From positions 69,042,637 to 69,106,636 of the forward strand of contig CM068584.1 of NCBI GenBank assembly GCA_035048485.1: a stretch of 64,000 bases of DNA. Direction: 5' to 3'. This document shows, one piece after another, positions 33,755 to 46,935 of the stretch; the stretch's first letter is position 1, and every line of letters starts with the position of its first letter. A model generated the notes under the pieces. That model had not been told where the DNA came from and did no database searches. It saw nothing but the letters and a program-made list of their open reading frames with translations. A program made the translations under genes and the position numbers. The stretch is from Pteria penguin. Lineage: Eukaryota > Mollusca > Bivalvia > Pterioida > Pteriidae.

Positions 33755-35139
33755 TTGTTGGTTTTTCTTCTTTCGTGTATATCACAGGTAAACCACATTC
33801 TTACTTTTCATAGCGACGTAGTAGTCACATGGTTAATTAATGAATATAATTCACGATACAGGGGAAGAATTTCAACATTTGACAAAAACGACAAAATAAT
33901 TGCGCGACGTCCACATGAATATGACGTCATGCAATTTTATAATTAAATTGTAGAACCATTTACACCCCCCCCCCCCTTTCCCCATCCCCACCCCAACCCG
34001 GGGAAACAAACTAATTGCATTCATGGAGGGGAATCCAGGATTTCCGAAAGGTGTTGAAGTCAAGTATAAGCCAAAATACTCAGCCATTTTCGGAGACAAA
34101 GCAGAAGTTTTACTCATATTACGTCACAGCTTCCAACCTCATCATTTATATATGCCTTGTTCATTTCTCGCGGAAAAGAGGGGAGGACGCCCCTCCCCCC
34201 CAACCCCCCCCCCACCTCCGCCCCAGCCCGCCCCTCTAATCCGCCACTGATTTAAGATGTACAAAATCCAGACAAACACAATCGTCCGTCATTGCTGATA
34301 TAATCTATGTTGCAAAAATATTATTGCACAAATAACAATCACTTGAACACAAAACGTTAAAAAGACTAAATTTCTTTGAGTTTTCCGGTTCATCGCCAAA
34401 GATTCACGTCATCTCTACTCTTGTTTCATAATCGTGTGACAAATGAGAAAATCCATCATGGAATGTCCATTAGCGAGCAGTAATGAACAGCGGCGCAGGA
34501 AATAGGATGTCTGATCATGGGAACCTATAACGTGACCACGTAAATGCGGATGGTTGTAAACTATTATCTATGAAATAAAGTTCTGCGGTTGTCATCGGTT
34601 TTCTTTTGAATTTGATGGATTAATGCTTTGATCCCTTGAATTTCCAATAATTCACCGTCCGTGCAACAACATGGTTTAAGTTTTGTTAGAGTTGAATAAT
34701 ATCACTCAACATAAGATTTTAGTAATTTTTGCATTAGCCATACCTTTATATGCGCCATTACTTATTACTGCACGTGCCATTTCTTTCCAAAATATTATTT
34801 ATTTATCGTATCGCAGCAGCGTTGCAGAAAGGATATAGTGACGATACCGTGTGCGTGTGGACATGTGCGTGCGTGCGTGTGGACATGTGCGTGCGTGCGT
34901 GTATTTGTAACAAAACCTTGCAGACACTCTAAAAGTTACAGCTTTGACCATATTGGGTTTATGTTTTACATGTAGTTTAAGAATAAGGACATGAAGATCC
35001 GCATTGATTTTGGGAACAACAGGTGGAAGGTCAAGGTCAATATAGCACCATGGATTTTGCTGCCTTGCGAGGGGATGCCGTGCTTGGCGTTGCTCATATT
35101 ACAACAGTGAACATGCATTGACAAAGAATTATAAGAGGG
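33754..35139. other. Unannotated intergenic DNA
   Basis: Poly-C at about 33965-33978, C-rich 34190-34240, and a short tandem 'gtgtggacatgtgcgtgcgt' at 34853-34900. No gene recognised. Confidence 0.45.
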
Positions 35140-38100
35140 CCCAATAGTATTGACCGCACTGACCATACATGTACCTATACATGACCCAATAGTATTTGGG
35201 GGCAGGCTTGGTGTAGTGGTTAAGCGCTTGGCTTGCGGCGCCGACGATCCAGGTTCGATTCCCGGGTTACGCCACTATGTTTAAGAGGTTGGTAACCTCC
35301 TGCTTCCATGTCGCCATATAACTGAAATATCGTTGAAAGCGACGTAAAACACCAATCAACCAACCAACCAACCAACCCAATAGTATTGACAACACTGACC
35401 ACACAATTACCTATACATAAACCAATAATAATGACCGGGCTGACCATACATATACCTATACATGACCCAATACTATTAACCACACTGACCATACATGGAC
35501 TTTTATATGACCCAATACATAGTATTGAGGACACTGACACGACATGTACCTATACATGACCCACTAGTATTGACCGCACTGACCATACATGTACCTATAC
35601 ATGATCAAATAATAAGAACCGCACTGACCACACATGTACCTATACATAATCCAATAGTATTGACCCCACTGACCATACATGTACCTATACATGACCCAAT
35701 AGTATTGACCGCACTGACCATACATGTACCTATACATGACCCAATGGTATTGACCGCACTGACTATACATGTACCTATACATGACCCAATAGTATTGACC
35801 GCACTGACCATACATGTACCGTAGCTAAACATGACCCAATAGTATTGACCGCACTGACCATACATGTACGTATACATAATCCAATAGTATTGACCGCACT
35901 GACCATACATGTACCTATACATGACCCAATAGTATTGACTACACTCAACATACATGTACCTATACATGACCCAATAGTATTGACCGCACTGACCATACAT
36001 GTACCTATACATGACCCAATAGTATTGACTACACTCAACATACATGTACCTATACATGACCCAATAGTATTGACCGCACTGACCATACATGTACCTATAC
36101 ATGACCCAATAGTATTGACTACACTCAATATACATGTACCTATACATGACCCAATAGTATTGACCGAACTCAACATACATGTACCTATACACGACCCAAT
36201 AGTATTGACTGCACTGACCATACATGTACCTATGCATCACCCAACAGCGTTGACCACACTGACCATACATGTACCCATACATGACCCAATAGTATTGACC
36301 ACACTGACCATACATGTACCTATACATGACCCAATAGTATTGACCGCACTGACCATACATGTACTTATACATGGCCCAATAGTATTGACCACACTGGCCA
36401 TACATGTTCCTATACATGACTCAACAGTATTGACCACACTGACCATACATGTACCTATACATAACCCAACAGTATTGACCACACTGACCATACATGTACC
36501 TATACAAGGCCCAATTGTATTGACTACACTCAACATACATGTACCTATACATGACCCAATAGTATTGACCACACTGACCATACATGTTCTTATACATGAC
36601 TCAATAGTGTTGACCACACTGACCATACATGTACCTATACAATGCCCAGTTGTATTGACTACACTCAACATACATGTACCTATACATGACCCAATAGTAT
36701 TGACCGCACTGACCATACATGTACCTATACATGATGCAACAGTATTGACCACACTGACCATACATGTTCCTATACATGACCCAATAGTGTTGACCACACT
36801 GACCATACATGTACCTATACAAGGCCCAATTGTATTGATTACACTCAACATACATGTACCTATACCTGACCCAATAGTATTGACCACACTCACCATACAT
36901 GTACCTATACATGACCCAATAGTATTGACCACACTGACCATACATGTTCCTATACATGACTCAATAGTGTTGACCACACTGACCATACATGTACCTATAC
37001 AATGCCCAGTTGTATTGACTACACTCAACATACATGTACCTATACATGACCCAATAGTATTGACCGCACTGACCATACATGTACCTATACATGGCCCAAT
37101 AGTATTGACCACACTGGCCATACATGTTCCTATACATGACTCAACAGTATTGACCACACTGACCATACATGTACCTATGCATCACCCAACAGCGATGACC
37201 ACACTGACCATACATGTACCCATACATGACCCAATAGTATTGACCCCACTGACCATACATGTACCTATACATGACCCAATAGTATTGACCGCACTGACCA
37301 TACATGTACCTATACATGGCCCAATAGTATTGACCACACTGGCCATACATGTTCCTATACATGACTCAACAGTATTGACCACACTGACCATACATGTACC
37401 TATACATAACCCAACAGTATTGACCACACTGACCATACATGTACCTATACAAGGCCCAATTGTATTGACTACACTCAACATTCATGTACCTATACATGAC
37501 CCGATAGTATTGACCGCACTGACCATACATGTACCTATACATGATGCAACAGTATTGACCACACTGACCATACATGTTCCTATACATGACCCAATAGTGT
37601 TGACCACACTGACCATACATGTACCTATACAAGGCCCAATTGTATTGACTACACTCAACATACATGTACCTATACCTGACCCAATAGTATTGACCACACT
37701 CACCATACATGTACCTATACATGACCCAATAGTATTGACCACACTGACCATACATGTTCCTATACATGACTCAATAGTGTTGACCACACTGACCATACAT
37801 GTACCTATACAATGCCCAGTTGTATTGACTACACTCAACATACATGTACCTATACATGACCCGATAGTATTGACCACACTGACCATACATGTACCTATAC
37901 ATGATGCAACAGTATTGACCACACTGACCATACATGTTCCTATACATGACCCAATAGTGTTGACCACACTGACCATACATGTACCTATACAAGGCCCAAT
38001 TGTATTGACTACACTCAACATACATGTACCTATACCTGACCCAATAGTATTGACCCCACTGACCATACATATACCTGTACATGACCCAATAGTATTGACC

Positions 38101-38181
38101 ACACTGACCATACATGTACCTATACATGACCCAATAGTATTGACCCCACTGACCATACATGTACCTATACATGACCCAATG
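35140..38181. repeat. Minisatellite, 45-bp unit, about 63 copies, interrupted by a SINE
   Basis: Unit contains 'tatacatgacccaatagtat' then 'tgaccgcactgaccatacatgtacc'. Rare variants recur at exact multiples of 45: 'tatgcatcac' at 36231 and 37176 (945 bp apart), 'tatacctgac' at 36861, 37671 and 38031 (810 and 360 bp apart). Multi-unit blocks have therefore been duplicated. The 783-codon frame (35845-38196) and its antisense partners result from the 15-codon period. Confidence 0.97.
35197..35374 (+). mobile_element. tRNA-derived SINE (local family A) inserted in the 45-bp array
   Basis: Head 'ggcaggcttggtgtagtggt', B box 'ggttcgattcccgg', body 'tttaagaggttggtaacctc', tail 'gttgaaagcgacgtaaaaca' and (CCAA)n end. 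Flanked by the 13-bp array sequence 'acccaatagtatt' at 35184-35196 and 35375-35387. Confidence 0.9.
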
Positions 38182-38404
38182 GGATGGCGCTTGTAATGGG
38201 GTAATTAGTACACTGCTAAATAGTGGCGCATCTGAAGATAGGATCATTGGGCTTATACCAAATGGCGCATTCAAAACCATGACCAGTACGTAAATAACTC
38301 CTGGCGCATATAAACCTATAATTAGACTATTAATAACAAGCATTCTGAAAGTATTGCTTAGGCAATACTAAGTCCCCTACCGGCAAATGGAAAACTAAGA
38401 CCCG
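38182..38404. other. Short diverged repeats with 'tggcgca'
   Basis: Segments around 'tggcgcat(c/t)' recur at about 38223, 38263 and 38303 at roughly 40-bp spacing. Not further identified. Confidence 0.4.
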
Positions 38405-38422
38405 CAAAACACACACAAACAC

Positions 38423-38480
<58 letters not shown>
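38405..38480. repeat. (AC)n microsatellite
   Basis: About 35 AC units with minor interruptions. Confidence 0.95.
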
Positions 38481-38484
<4 letters not shown>

Positions 38485-38499
38485 ACAACATACTGTCTT

Positions 38500-39060
38500 T
38501 CAGGCTGCCAGCAAGTTAAGTATTTGATCACAACCCTTGATGATGATGAAAACTAGAACTGTCTCGAACCTGATCTGTAACTCATGGTGGTATACTCACA
38601 CACCATTTTGGATGAATATCTACAAGCGTTTAGAAAATAAGTCCGCAAAACTGCCATTTTAAAGGAATTTTTTTATTCCAAGGGCCGTAATTCCGTCAAA
38701 AACCAGCGGACCGTAACGAAACTCGAACTTGATCTGCAACTCATGGTGGTACATGTATACTCACACACCAAAAATTGGATGAATATCTACAAGCGTTTAG
38801 AAAAAAGTCCGGAAAACTGCCATTTTAAAGAAATTGTCTTATTCCAAGGGCCGTAATTCCGTCAAAAATCAGTGGACCGAAACGAAACTCGAAACTGATC
38901 TGTAACTCATGGTAGTAGACTCACACACCAAAAATTGGATGAATATCTACAAGCGTTTAGAAAAAAAATCCGGAAGTGTGACTGACGGACTGACGGACAG
39001 ACGGACAGACGGACGGTGTGCAAACCTTTAGCCCCTTTCGGCGATGCCGGTAGGGGTCTA
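38500..39060. repeat. Tandem repeat of about 165 bp, about 2.5 copies, ending in (GACGGACA)n
   Basis: 'tcatggtggtatactcacac' type segments recur near 38583, 38739 and 38907, each followed by 'ttggatgaatatctacaagc' and 'aagggccgtaattccgtcaa'. The last copy ends with 'gacggactgacggacagacg'. I know similar sequence as a common dispersed repeat of bivalves (memory only). Confidence 0.75.
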
Positions 39061-39530
39061 ATTAATGGCGCCTGTAAAGTTGTTGGTAGTGTACGAATAA
39101 CTTATGTCGCATGTGAATGTATGGTGAATGTATGGTTAGTACCCACATAAGTAATAAAGTCGAGCAACAGTTCCGCATAGAAGATCAGTCCAGGGTGGGA
39201 TGATGCAATAAATAATATTCTTTTTCTATCTGGAACAAACTGGTGATTCGTTATTTTTCTCGCACCTCAGTGTTTTCATGTAGTTTATTTGTTTACTTCG
39301 TTTGACAAATCTGACCGACTGTATGACCGCATCACTGATCGAGTGAAAAAGTAGTCCGCCGCGAAAAGATAAAATATCAATTATCAAAATCAGTTATTTT
39401 TCCCTTTTTGTTAAAACCAATGTTTACTATCTCTCCGACGCAAAAAAAAAAAAAAAAATCATGATCCGTCATGTTGTTTGTAAAAGAACGCGCGTAGGGA
39501 TACAAAGTGTTCCGAATGGAATTTTCCAGT
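39061..39530. other. Unannotated intergenic DNA
   Basis: Poly-A at about 39442-39458. No gene. Confidence 0.45.
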
Positions 39531-39546
39531 ACTGATATAATACGGG

Positions 39547-39715
39547 GCAGGCTTGGTGTAGTTGTTAAGCGCTCGGCTTGCGGCGCCGACGATCCGGGTT
39601 CGATTCCCGGGTTGCGCTACTATGTTTAAGAGGTTGGTTACCTCCTGCTTCCATGTCGCGATATAACTGAAAAATTGTTGAAAGCGACGTAAAACACCAA
39701 TCAACCAACCAACCA
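39547..39715 (+). mobile_element. tRNA-derived SINE (local family A)
   Basis: Complete copy: 'caggcttggtgtagttgtta', 'gggttcgattcccggg', 'gttgaaagcgacgtaaaaca', (CCAA)n end. Flanked by 16-bp duplications with one mismatch ('actgata(t/a)aatacggg') at 39531-39546 and 39716-39731. Confidence 0.9.
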
Positions 39716-39857
39716 ACTGATAAAATACGGGATCAGTCGATCATAGGTGAAAAAAGTCTAATCTAGGTTTTTTTTCTCGGTCGACGCTGGGCCCCGCGAT
39801 GCTGGGTTGGTTCTGTTGCATAGGTCAAATGCAATAAAGTTAATGATTGATAGATTG

Positions 39858-40090
39858 ATAGATGATTGTTTTACGTCACTTTACGGTTATTTCAGGCATG
39901 TAGTGACGGCATCTGCGTGAAGCACTGACAGAAAACAGAAGACATCTGACAACGCTGAGGGACACAAATCACCAAGGGCCTGCACAGAAACATGAAAAAC
40001 AGTGAGGGATGTATTATGAGCCACACCTACCGAGTGACACGTAATACACTGCACTGATGTTCCCAAGGCGAAATTCGAACCCAGGACCAC
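39858..40090 (-). mobile_element. SINE (local family B), diverged
   Basis: On +, 'gattgttttacgtcacttta' (tail), 'gtagtgacggcatctgcg', 'agtgagggatgtattatgag', 'cacacctaccgagtgacac' and 'cgaaattcgaacccagga' (B box of the - strand). Confidence 0.65.
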
Positions 40091-40842
40091 ACGGTAAATA
40101 AATAAATAAACCAGGTCCGTATGATCAAAGGCGGGGAGGGGAGTAAGACCCTCACTTATTTGGTCGATCATCGATTTTTTTTTTCATCTCACCAAACGAC
40201 GCTGAATTTAAATGCTACAAAATTTGTAATGGTGTTTGTATGATGAAGGTGGGGGTGGGAAGGGGGATTGTTTGAATTAATATTGTACTGAACAACACCG
40301 GCTTGGGGAGGGGGAACTCGCTTGATATGAGATATGAGCACGGGCGGACGGACGGGCAGACGGACGGACAGAGAGATGCCTTCAGAACAACGACGACCTC
40401 ACGATTTGTTTTGTTGAACATATCTCCTATATCCATCGCTCACTTGAAAATAAAACTCGGTGGTATGCGTAGTAATAATTGCCGGTTAGAGCAATTTAGC
40501 GGAAGAAGACAAAGTAGTGAGACACCAAATAGATCCACTGAAAAAGTTAATATTTATAAGATGCGGGTTGTGGTTCTTTGTTATTTGTTATTTATCTTCT
40601 ATTGCTTGCATTCTTTTTCCTTTTCTTCTTTTTCTTCTTTTTCTTCTTCTTTTTCTTCTTCTGCCTGCTCTTTTCTTGTAGTCTCAACAAAAAATTTAAT
40701 TAAATATATTAAATAGCATCCTATGGCATAAAACAAACGATAAGTCGTAGCAATAGTATTCGAATTTAAGTAACTTGACCAGTCTAGTTTTTCCGATATC
40801 CAGAGGTTATTCCGGCTATATAAATTGACCAATCCAGTCCAC
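40091..40842. other. Unannotated DNA
   Basis: Tandem 'gacggacgggcagacggacg' at about 40345-40371 and (TTC)n at about 40615-40665. No gene recognised. Confidence 0.45.
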
Positions 40843-41195
40843 GTAATATCTGGCCGTCTGTCCTGCTGAATGATTTGACCAGTCCAGTCCATGTGATATC
40901 TTATCGTCCGTCCCACTGACCAGTCCAGCCCATGTGATACTTTATCGTCCGTCCCGCTGACCAGTCCAGTCCATGTGATATCTTATCGTCCGTCCAGCTG
41001 ACCAGTCCATTCCATGTGATATCTTATTGTCCGTCCCGCTGACCAGTCCATTCCATGTGACATCTTATCGTCCGTCCCGCTGACCAGTCCATTCCATGTG
41101 ATATCTCATCGTCCGTCCCGCTGACCAGTCCATTCCATGTGAAATCTCATCGTCCGTCCCGCTGACCAGTCTAGTCCATGTGATATTTTGTCCGT
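40843..41195. repeat. Minisatellite, 41-bp unit, about 8 copies
   Basis: Unit 'ccgtcccgctgaccagtcca' then 'ttccatgtgatatcttatcgt', with diverged edge copies. Confidence 0.9.
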
Positions 41196-41837
41196 CCAGC
41201 TAATCAACTTACCATACTATGTGGAAAGTGTTTACTCTGTATAGAACTATCCTCTGACATTGTTTGGAGAGATTGTCGCGTAGGGATTGGACGTGACCTG
41301 ACGAAAAGAAATGATATAATGACACAGGAATATTCAGAATCGTAAACCTTTATACAATCTAAACAGTGACTCCAACTGTACAATTACTGGGGAGGTTTGG
41401 TGTAGAATATTGATTTGCCGATAGATGAGATAGAATCTGCCACCCCTTACATGGCAGACTTAAGAGAATGGCCATGTGGTCCTGAGGAGGGTGGCCATGT
41501 GGTCCTGAGGAGGGTGGCCATGTGGTCCTGAGGAGGGTGTTTGCTGGCAAATTCCATGTGGCTGGAAATGTGTTTTCGCGCAAAATAAATCTTGCCAGGA
41601 GTTATTAAAAAGTAAAAGAAAATCAAACAAACAAAAGCGAAACAAAAAAGGAAATAAATGAAAAAGATAAAATAAACAAATAATGAAATAAAATAAAGCA
41701 ATAATAAAAATAATAGATGTAAATTTAAAAAAAAAATCAATGAAGATATATCTAGACTCCTTTTGAAATCGACACTTTAACACAATGTTCATGTAACATA
41801 GAATAAAGCAAAATCAAATTCTATTCACTATCTTTTC
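41196..41837. other. Short 23-bp triplicate and AT-rich DNA
   Basis: 'ggccatgtggtcctgaggag' three times at 41470-41540, then A-rich DNA to 41740. No gene. Confidence 0.6.
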
Positions 41838-44800
41838 GAGCTTGTAGGAGAAGTCCGAGAAGTTACGATAGTCCTCGTGTATAGCTGTGATCTATGTGGT
41901 CGTTCTGCTTGTAGGAGAAGTCCGAGAAGTTACGATAGTCCTCATGTATAGCTGTGATCTATGTGGTCGTTCTGCTTGTGGGAGAAGTCCGAAAAGTTAC
42001 GATAGTCCTCATGTTTAGCTGTGATATACATGTTTGTTCTGCTTGTGGGAGAAGTTCGAGAAGTTACGATAGTCCTCATGTTTAGCTGTGATCTACATGG
42101 TCGTTCTGCTTGTAGGAGAAGTCCCAGAAGTTACGATAGTCCTCATGTTTAGCTGTGATATACATGTTCGTTCGGCTTGTGGAAGAAGTGCGAGAAGTTG
42201 CGATAGTCCTCATGTTTAGCTATGATCTATATGGTCGTTCTGCTTCTGGGAGAAGTCCGAGAGGTTTTGATTGTCCTCATGTGTAGCTGTGATCTATATG
42301 ATCGTTCTGCTTGTGGGAGAAGTCCGAGAAGTTACAATAGTCCTCATGTTTAGCTGTGATATACATGTTCGTTCTGCTTGTGGGAGAAGTCCGAGAAGTT
42401 ACGAAAGTCCTCATGTTAAGCTGTGATCTACATGGTCGTTCTGCTTGTAGGAGAAGTCCGAGAAGTTACGATAGTCCTCATGTTTAGCTGTGATATACAT
42501 GTTCGTTCGGCTTGTGGGAGAAGTCCGAGAAGTTGCAATAGTCCTCATGTTTAGCTATGATCTATATGGTCGTTCTGCTTCTGGGAGAAGTCCGAGAGGT
42601 TTTGATTGTCCTCATGTGTAGCTGTGATCTATATGATCGTTCTGCTTCTGGGAGAAGTCCGAGAAGTTACGATAGTCCTCATGTTTAGCAGTGATCTATA
42701 TGATCGTTCTGCTTGTGGGAGAAGTCCGAGAAGTTACAATAGTCCTCATGTTTAGCTGTGATATACATGTTCGTTCTGCTTGTGGGAGAAGTCCGAGAAG
42801 TTACGAAAGTCCTCATGTTAAGCTGTGATCTACATGGTCGTTCTGCTTGTAGGAGAAGTCCGAGAAGTTACGATAGTCCTCATGTGTAGCTGTGATCTAT
42901 ATGTTCGTTCGGCTTGTGGGAGAAGTCCGAGAAGTTGCGATAGTCCTCATGTTTAGCTATGATCTATATGGTCGTTCTGCTTCTGGGAGAAGTCCGAGAG
43001 GTTTTGATTGTCCTCATGTGTAGCTGTGATCTATATGATCGTTCGGCTTCTGGGAGAAGTCCGAGAGGTTTTGATTGTCCTCATGTGTAGCTGTGATCTA
43101 TATGATCGTTCTGCTTCTGGGAGAAGTCCGAGAAGTTACAATAGTCCTCATGTTGGCTGTGATATACATGTTCGTTCTGCTTGTGGGAGAAGTCCGAGAA
43201 GTTACGAAAGTCCTCATGTTTAGCTGTGATATACATGTTCGTTCTGCTTTTGGGAGAAGTCCGAGAAGTTACGATAGTCCTCATGTTTAGCTGTGATATA
43301 CATGTTCGTTCTGCTTGTGGGAGAAGTCCGAGAAGTTACGTTAGTCCTCATGTTTAGCTGTGATATACATGTTCGTTCGGCTTGTGGGAGAAGTCCGAGA
43401 AGTTACGATAGTCCTCATGTTTAGCTGTGATATACATGTTCGTTCGGCTTGTGGGAGAAGTCCGAGAAGTTACGATACTCCTCATGTTTAGCTGTGATCT
43501 ACATGTTCGTTCGGCTTGTGGGAGAAGTCCGAGAAGTTACGATAGTCCTCATGTTTAGCTGTGATCTACATGTTCGTTCGGCTTGTGGGAGAAGTCCGAG
43601 AAGTTACGATAGTCCTCATGTTTAGCTGTGACCTACATGTTCGTTCGGTTTGTGGGAGAAGTCCGAGAAGTTACGATAGTCCTCATGTTTAGCTGTGATC
43701 TACATGTTCGTTCTGCTTGTAGGAGAAGTACGAGAAGTTACGATAGTCCTCATGTTTAGCTGTTATATACATGTTCGTTCGGCTTGTGGGAGAAGTCCGA
43801 GAAGTTACGATAGTCCTCATGTTTAGCTATGATCTATATGGTCGTTCTGCTTCTTGGAGAAGTCCGAGAGGTTTTGATTGTCCTCATGTGTAGCTGTGAT
43901 CTATATGATCGTTCTGCCTCTGGGAGAAGTCCGAGAAGTTACGATAGTCCTCATGTTTAGCTGTGATCTATATGATCATTCTGCTTGTGGGAGAAGTCCG
44001 AAAAGTTACGATAGTCCTCATGTTTAGCTGTGATATACATGTTTGTTCTGCTTGTGGGAGAAGTCCGAGAAGTTACGAAAGTCCTCATGTTTAGCTGTGA
44101 AATACATGTTCGTTCTGCTTGTGGGAGAAGTTCGAGAAGTTACGATAGTCCTCATGTTTAGCTGTGATATACATGTTCGTTCTGCTTGTGGGAGAAGTTC
44201 GAGAAGTTACGATAGTCCTCATGTTTAGCTGTGATATACATGTTCGTTCTGCTTGTGGGAGAAGTCCGAGAAGTTACGTTAGTCCTCATGTTTAGCTGTG
44301 ATATACATGTTCGTTCTGCTTGTGGGAGAAGTCCGAGAAGTTACGTTAGTCCTCATGTTTAGCTGTGATATACATGTTCGTTCGGCTTGTGGGAGAAGTC
44401 CGAGAAGTTACGATAGTCCTCATGTTTAGCTGTGATCTACATGTTCGTTCGGCTTGTGGGAGAAGTCCGAGAAGTTACGATAGTCCTCATGTTTAGCTGT
44501 GATCTACATGTTCGTTCGGCTTGTGGGAGAAGTCCGAGAAGTTACGATAGTCCTCATGTTTAGCTGTGATCTACATGTTCGTTCGGCTTGTGGGAGAAGT
44601 CCGAGAAGTTACGATAGTCCTCATGTTTAGCTGTGATCTATATGGTCGTTCGGCTTGTGGAAGAAGTCCGAGAAGTTACGATATTCCTCATGTTTAGCTG
44701 TGATCTATATGGTCGTTCGGCTAGTGGAAGAAGTCCGAGAAGTTGCGATAGTCCTCATGTTTAGCTGTGATCTACATGTTCGTTCGGCTTGTGGGAGAAG

Positions 44801-45195
44801 TCCGAGAAGTTACGATAGTCCTCATGTTTAGCTGTGATCTACATGTTCGTTCGGCTTGTGGGAGAAATCCGAGAAGTTACGATAGTCCTCATGTTTAGCT
44901 GTGATCTACATGTTCGTTCGGCTTGTGGGAGAAGTCCGAGAAGTTACGATAGTCCTCATGTTTAGCTGTGATCTATATGGTCGTTCGGCTAGTGGAAGAA
45001 GTCCGAGAAGTTACGATAGTCCTCATGTTTAGCTGTGATCTACATGTTCGTTCGGCTTGTGGGAGAAGTCCGAGAAGTTACGATAGTCCTCATGTTTAGC
45101 TGTGATCTACATGTTCGTTCGGCTTGTGGGAGAAGTCCGAGAAGTTACGATAGTCCTCATGTTTAGCTGTGATCTACATGTTCGATCGGCTTGTC
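41838..45195. repeat. Minisatellite, 67-bp unit, about 50 copies
   Basis: Unit contains 'gggagaagtccgagaagtta' then 'cgatagtcctcatgtttagctgtgat(c/a)tacatgttcgtt(c/g)(g/t)gctt'. Variant types (gaggttttgattgtcc, gttgcgatag, tatatgatcg) recur in the same order at about 42240, 42595 and 42990, indicating block amplification. The right half is the most homogeneous. No gene. Confidence 0.97.
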
Positions 45196-46369
45196 GAGAT
45201 ATACTTACATGATCAGATCAATATTCAGTAAATAATCAGATATGCCGTCGTGACATTTACAGCATAAAAACATTACTTCCCCAATCAACGGCTAGGCCAG
45301 TGGTGGAGACAAACAAGGAAATGGGGAGGGGTTAAAATAGAAGCCAATTCCACAAGGTCAAAAAGTCATTATTTTTTCAAGATTTCATGTATTACAATGA
45401 GAAACTTTGGTATTAAAAGGAAAAGGATTAACCTAGGTCTTTTCGCCACAGACACCGGTATTCTTATGGATTCAAGAAAAATGTGGACTAGAGACACTCA
45501 AAGAACAGGATGGTTGGTCAATGATATTCAGATGAAAGAAAAAGAAGTCAATATCTTTTGCCAATTTATTTAGTCTTAGTGTCAATCTTGGGTAAAAAAA
45601 ATTATGGGGTGTAGATTGGGGTTTTGGAAGCTTGCACTCTCCTCTTCCTCTGATTCTGCATTGCCCCCCCCCCCTTTTTTTTTTCTTCCTTTTACGACAT
45701 GGCGACCATGAATACCCTATCGATACGCCTGCTTTCTACGCTTATTGTGTAAGAATAACATACCGTGCAATGGATACGCACTCAACATAAAGCACCGGAA
45801 ATAGTGCGCCTGGCGCATTGACTTAACCGGAAGTAGTTATCCGTCATAATTCAAATAGGCTTAGTTCATCACGTGAGGTTCTCATGTCGCATTAGTTTAA
45901 AGCGTTTCGTGGACGTGGACAAGGTCTTGGGGATTATCTGCCCTTGATTTGATTATACACGGCCACAGAGACGTGCTGCAAAGGCAGGTCGCATGATTAA
46001 GTATGGAGGCAGGCCGGTAGAAAGCGAAGGCAGCTTCTAATCCAGTAATGCTGAATGACTTGTTAAATTAAATCCGAACGATCAATGTAGAAATGAGATC
46101 AAGTGTCAGCGTTAAAGACACACTGCTCTCTTTCTGATATACCAGAGGAGTGCTAACATTTAGAACCGATAACGGTCTGTTTATAGATAACAGGAAAAAT
46201 ATTTTCCGCAAACAAAATTGTATTATTTTAATGACTGTTCAGTGTAAGGATATATATATATGTATATATTGAGAATTGTTTTGAGTTCAAAACATCTACA
46301 GTATTGTTAGGAGACTGAAATAGTTACGTCCCCGAAGAATTCAATCAATAATGAAAACTAATAAGATCT
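45196..46369. other. Unannotated intergenic DNA
   Basis: Poly-C/poly-T junction at about 45665-45685. No gene or long repeat recognised. Confidence 0.45.
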
Positions 46370-46405
46370 AACCCTAACCCTAACCCTAACCCTAACCCTA
46401 ACCCT
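46370..46405. repeat. Interstitial telomeric repeat, (AACCCT)6
   Basis: Exactly six perfect AACCCT units, the C-rich strand of the animal telomere repeat TTAGGG. Immediately flanked by the direct repeat 'aataagatct' at 46360-46369 and 46406-46415 (12 bp if the preceding CT is counted). Confidence 0.95.
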
Positions 46406-46789
46406 AATAAGATCTCGACAGAAACAAATTTTGTCTTTATATTAATATATCATTTTGAAGCGTCCTGCAATGAGAACGGACTTTCTACCCCCCCCCCCCC
46501 CCCCCCCCCAAAAAGGAGTTATTATAATTTTTTTTTTAGTTTAGGCAACTTTATCTTCTCAGAAGACTCTATGTCGCGAAAAAAATTTTTCCAAACTATG
46601 ACGAATTCTGCCTCGGGTGATAAGATACAATCTATACAGAATATATCAAATGATGACAACTGCTTTAGGTATAAACCAAATAGTGGGATTAAAAATGGAA
46701 TTTAAATTGATGGGCATTAATACCGAATGACGAGTTTGAAAACATTCCAAAATTATATGAATGTGACGGACGGGTATCGGCCAGGATAG
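46406..46789. other. Unannotated DNA with poly-C
   Basis: Poly-C of about 20 at 46491-46509 followed by A and T runs. No gene. Confidence 0.5.
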
Positions 46790-46935
46790 CTCAATGGTGT
46801 GAACGTCCATCATCATAGCGGAATTTTCTGGGTTCGATTCCCACATCTTTTCCTCCTGCCTGTTACAAGTACAATCTCCAGCCCTCTTTCCGATACTCTG
46901 TACTGACCCGTAAAAATATTCGTCACATTGAAATA
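46790..46935 (+). mobile_element. tRNA-derived SINE, head and short body
   Basis: 'ggatagctcaatggtgtgaa' (A box) and 'ctgggttcgattccca' (B box) about 35 bases apart. The acceptor-stem pairing expected of a real tRNA is not apparent. The tail ends near 'gacccgtaaaaatattc'. Confidence 0.5.

Noticed and set aside
35845..38196. 783-codon open frame of repeating 15-residue units, with antisense frames rich in YWVMYRYMYGQCGQ
   Set aside because: Period 45 bp is divisible by three, so frames stay open on both strands. No start context or homology, and the SINE-interrupted array structure shows it is satellite DNA.
41838..45195. Regularly spaced repeats suggestive of a CRISPR array
   Set aside because: The 67-bp units are contiguous with no unique spacers, and the genome is eukaryotic.
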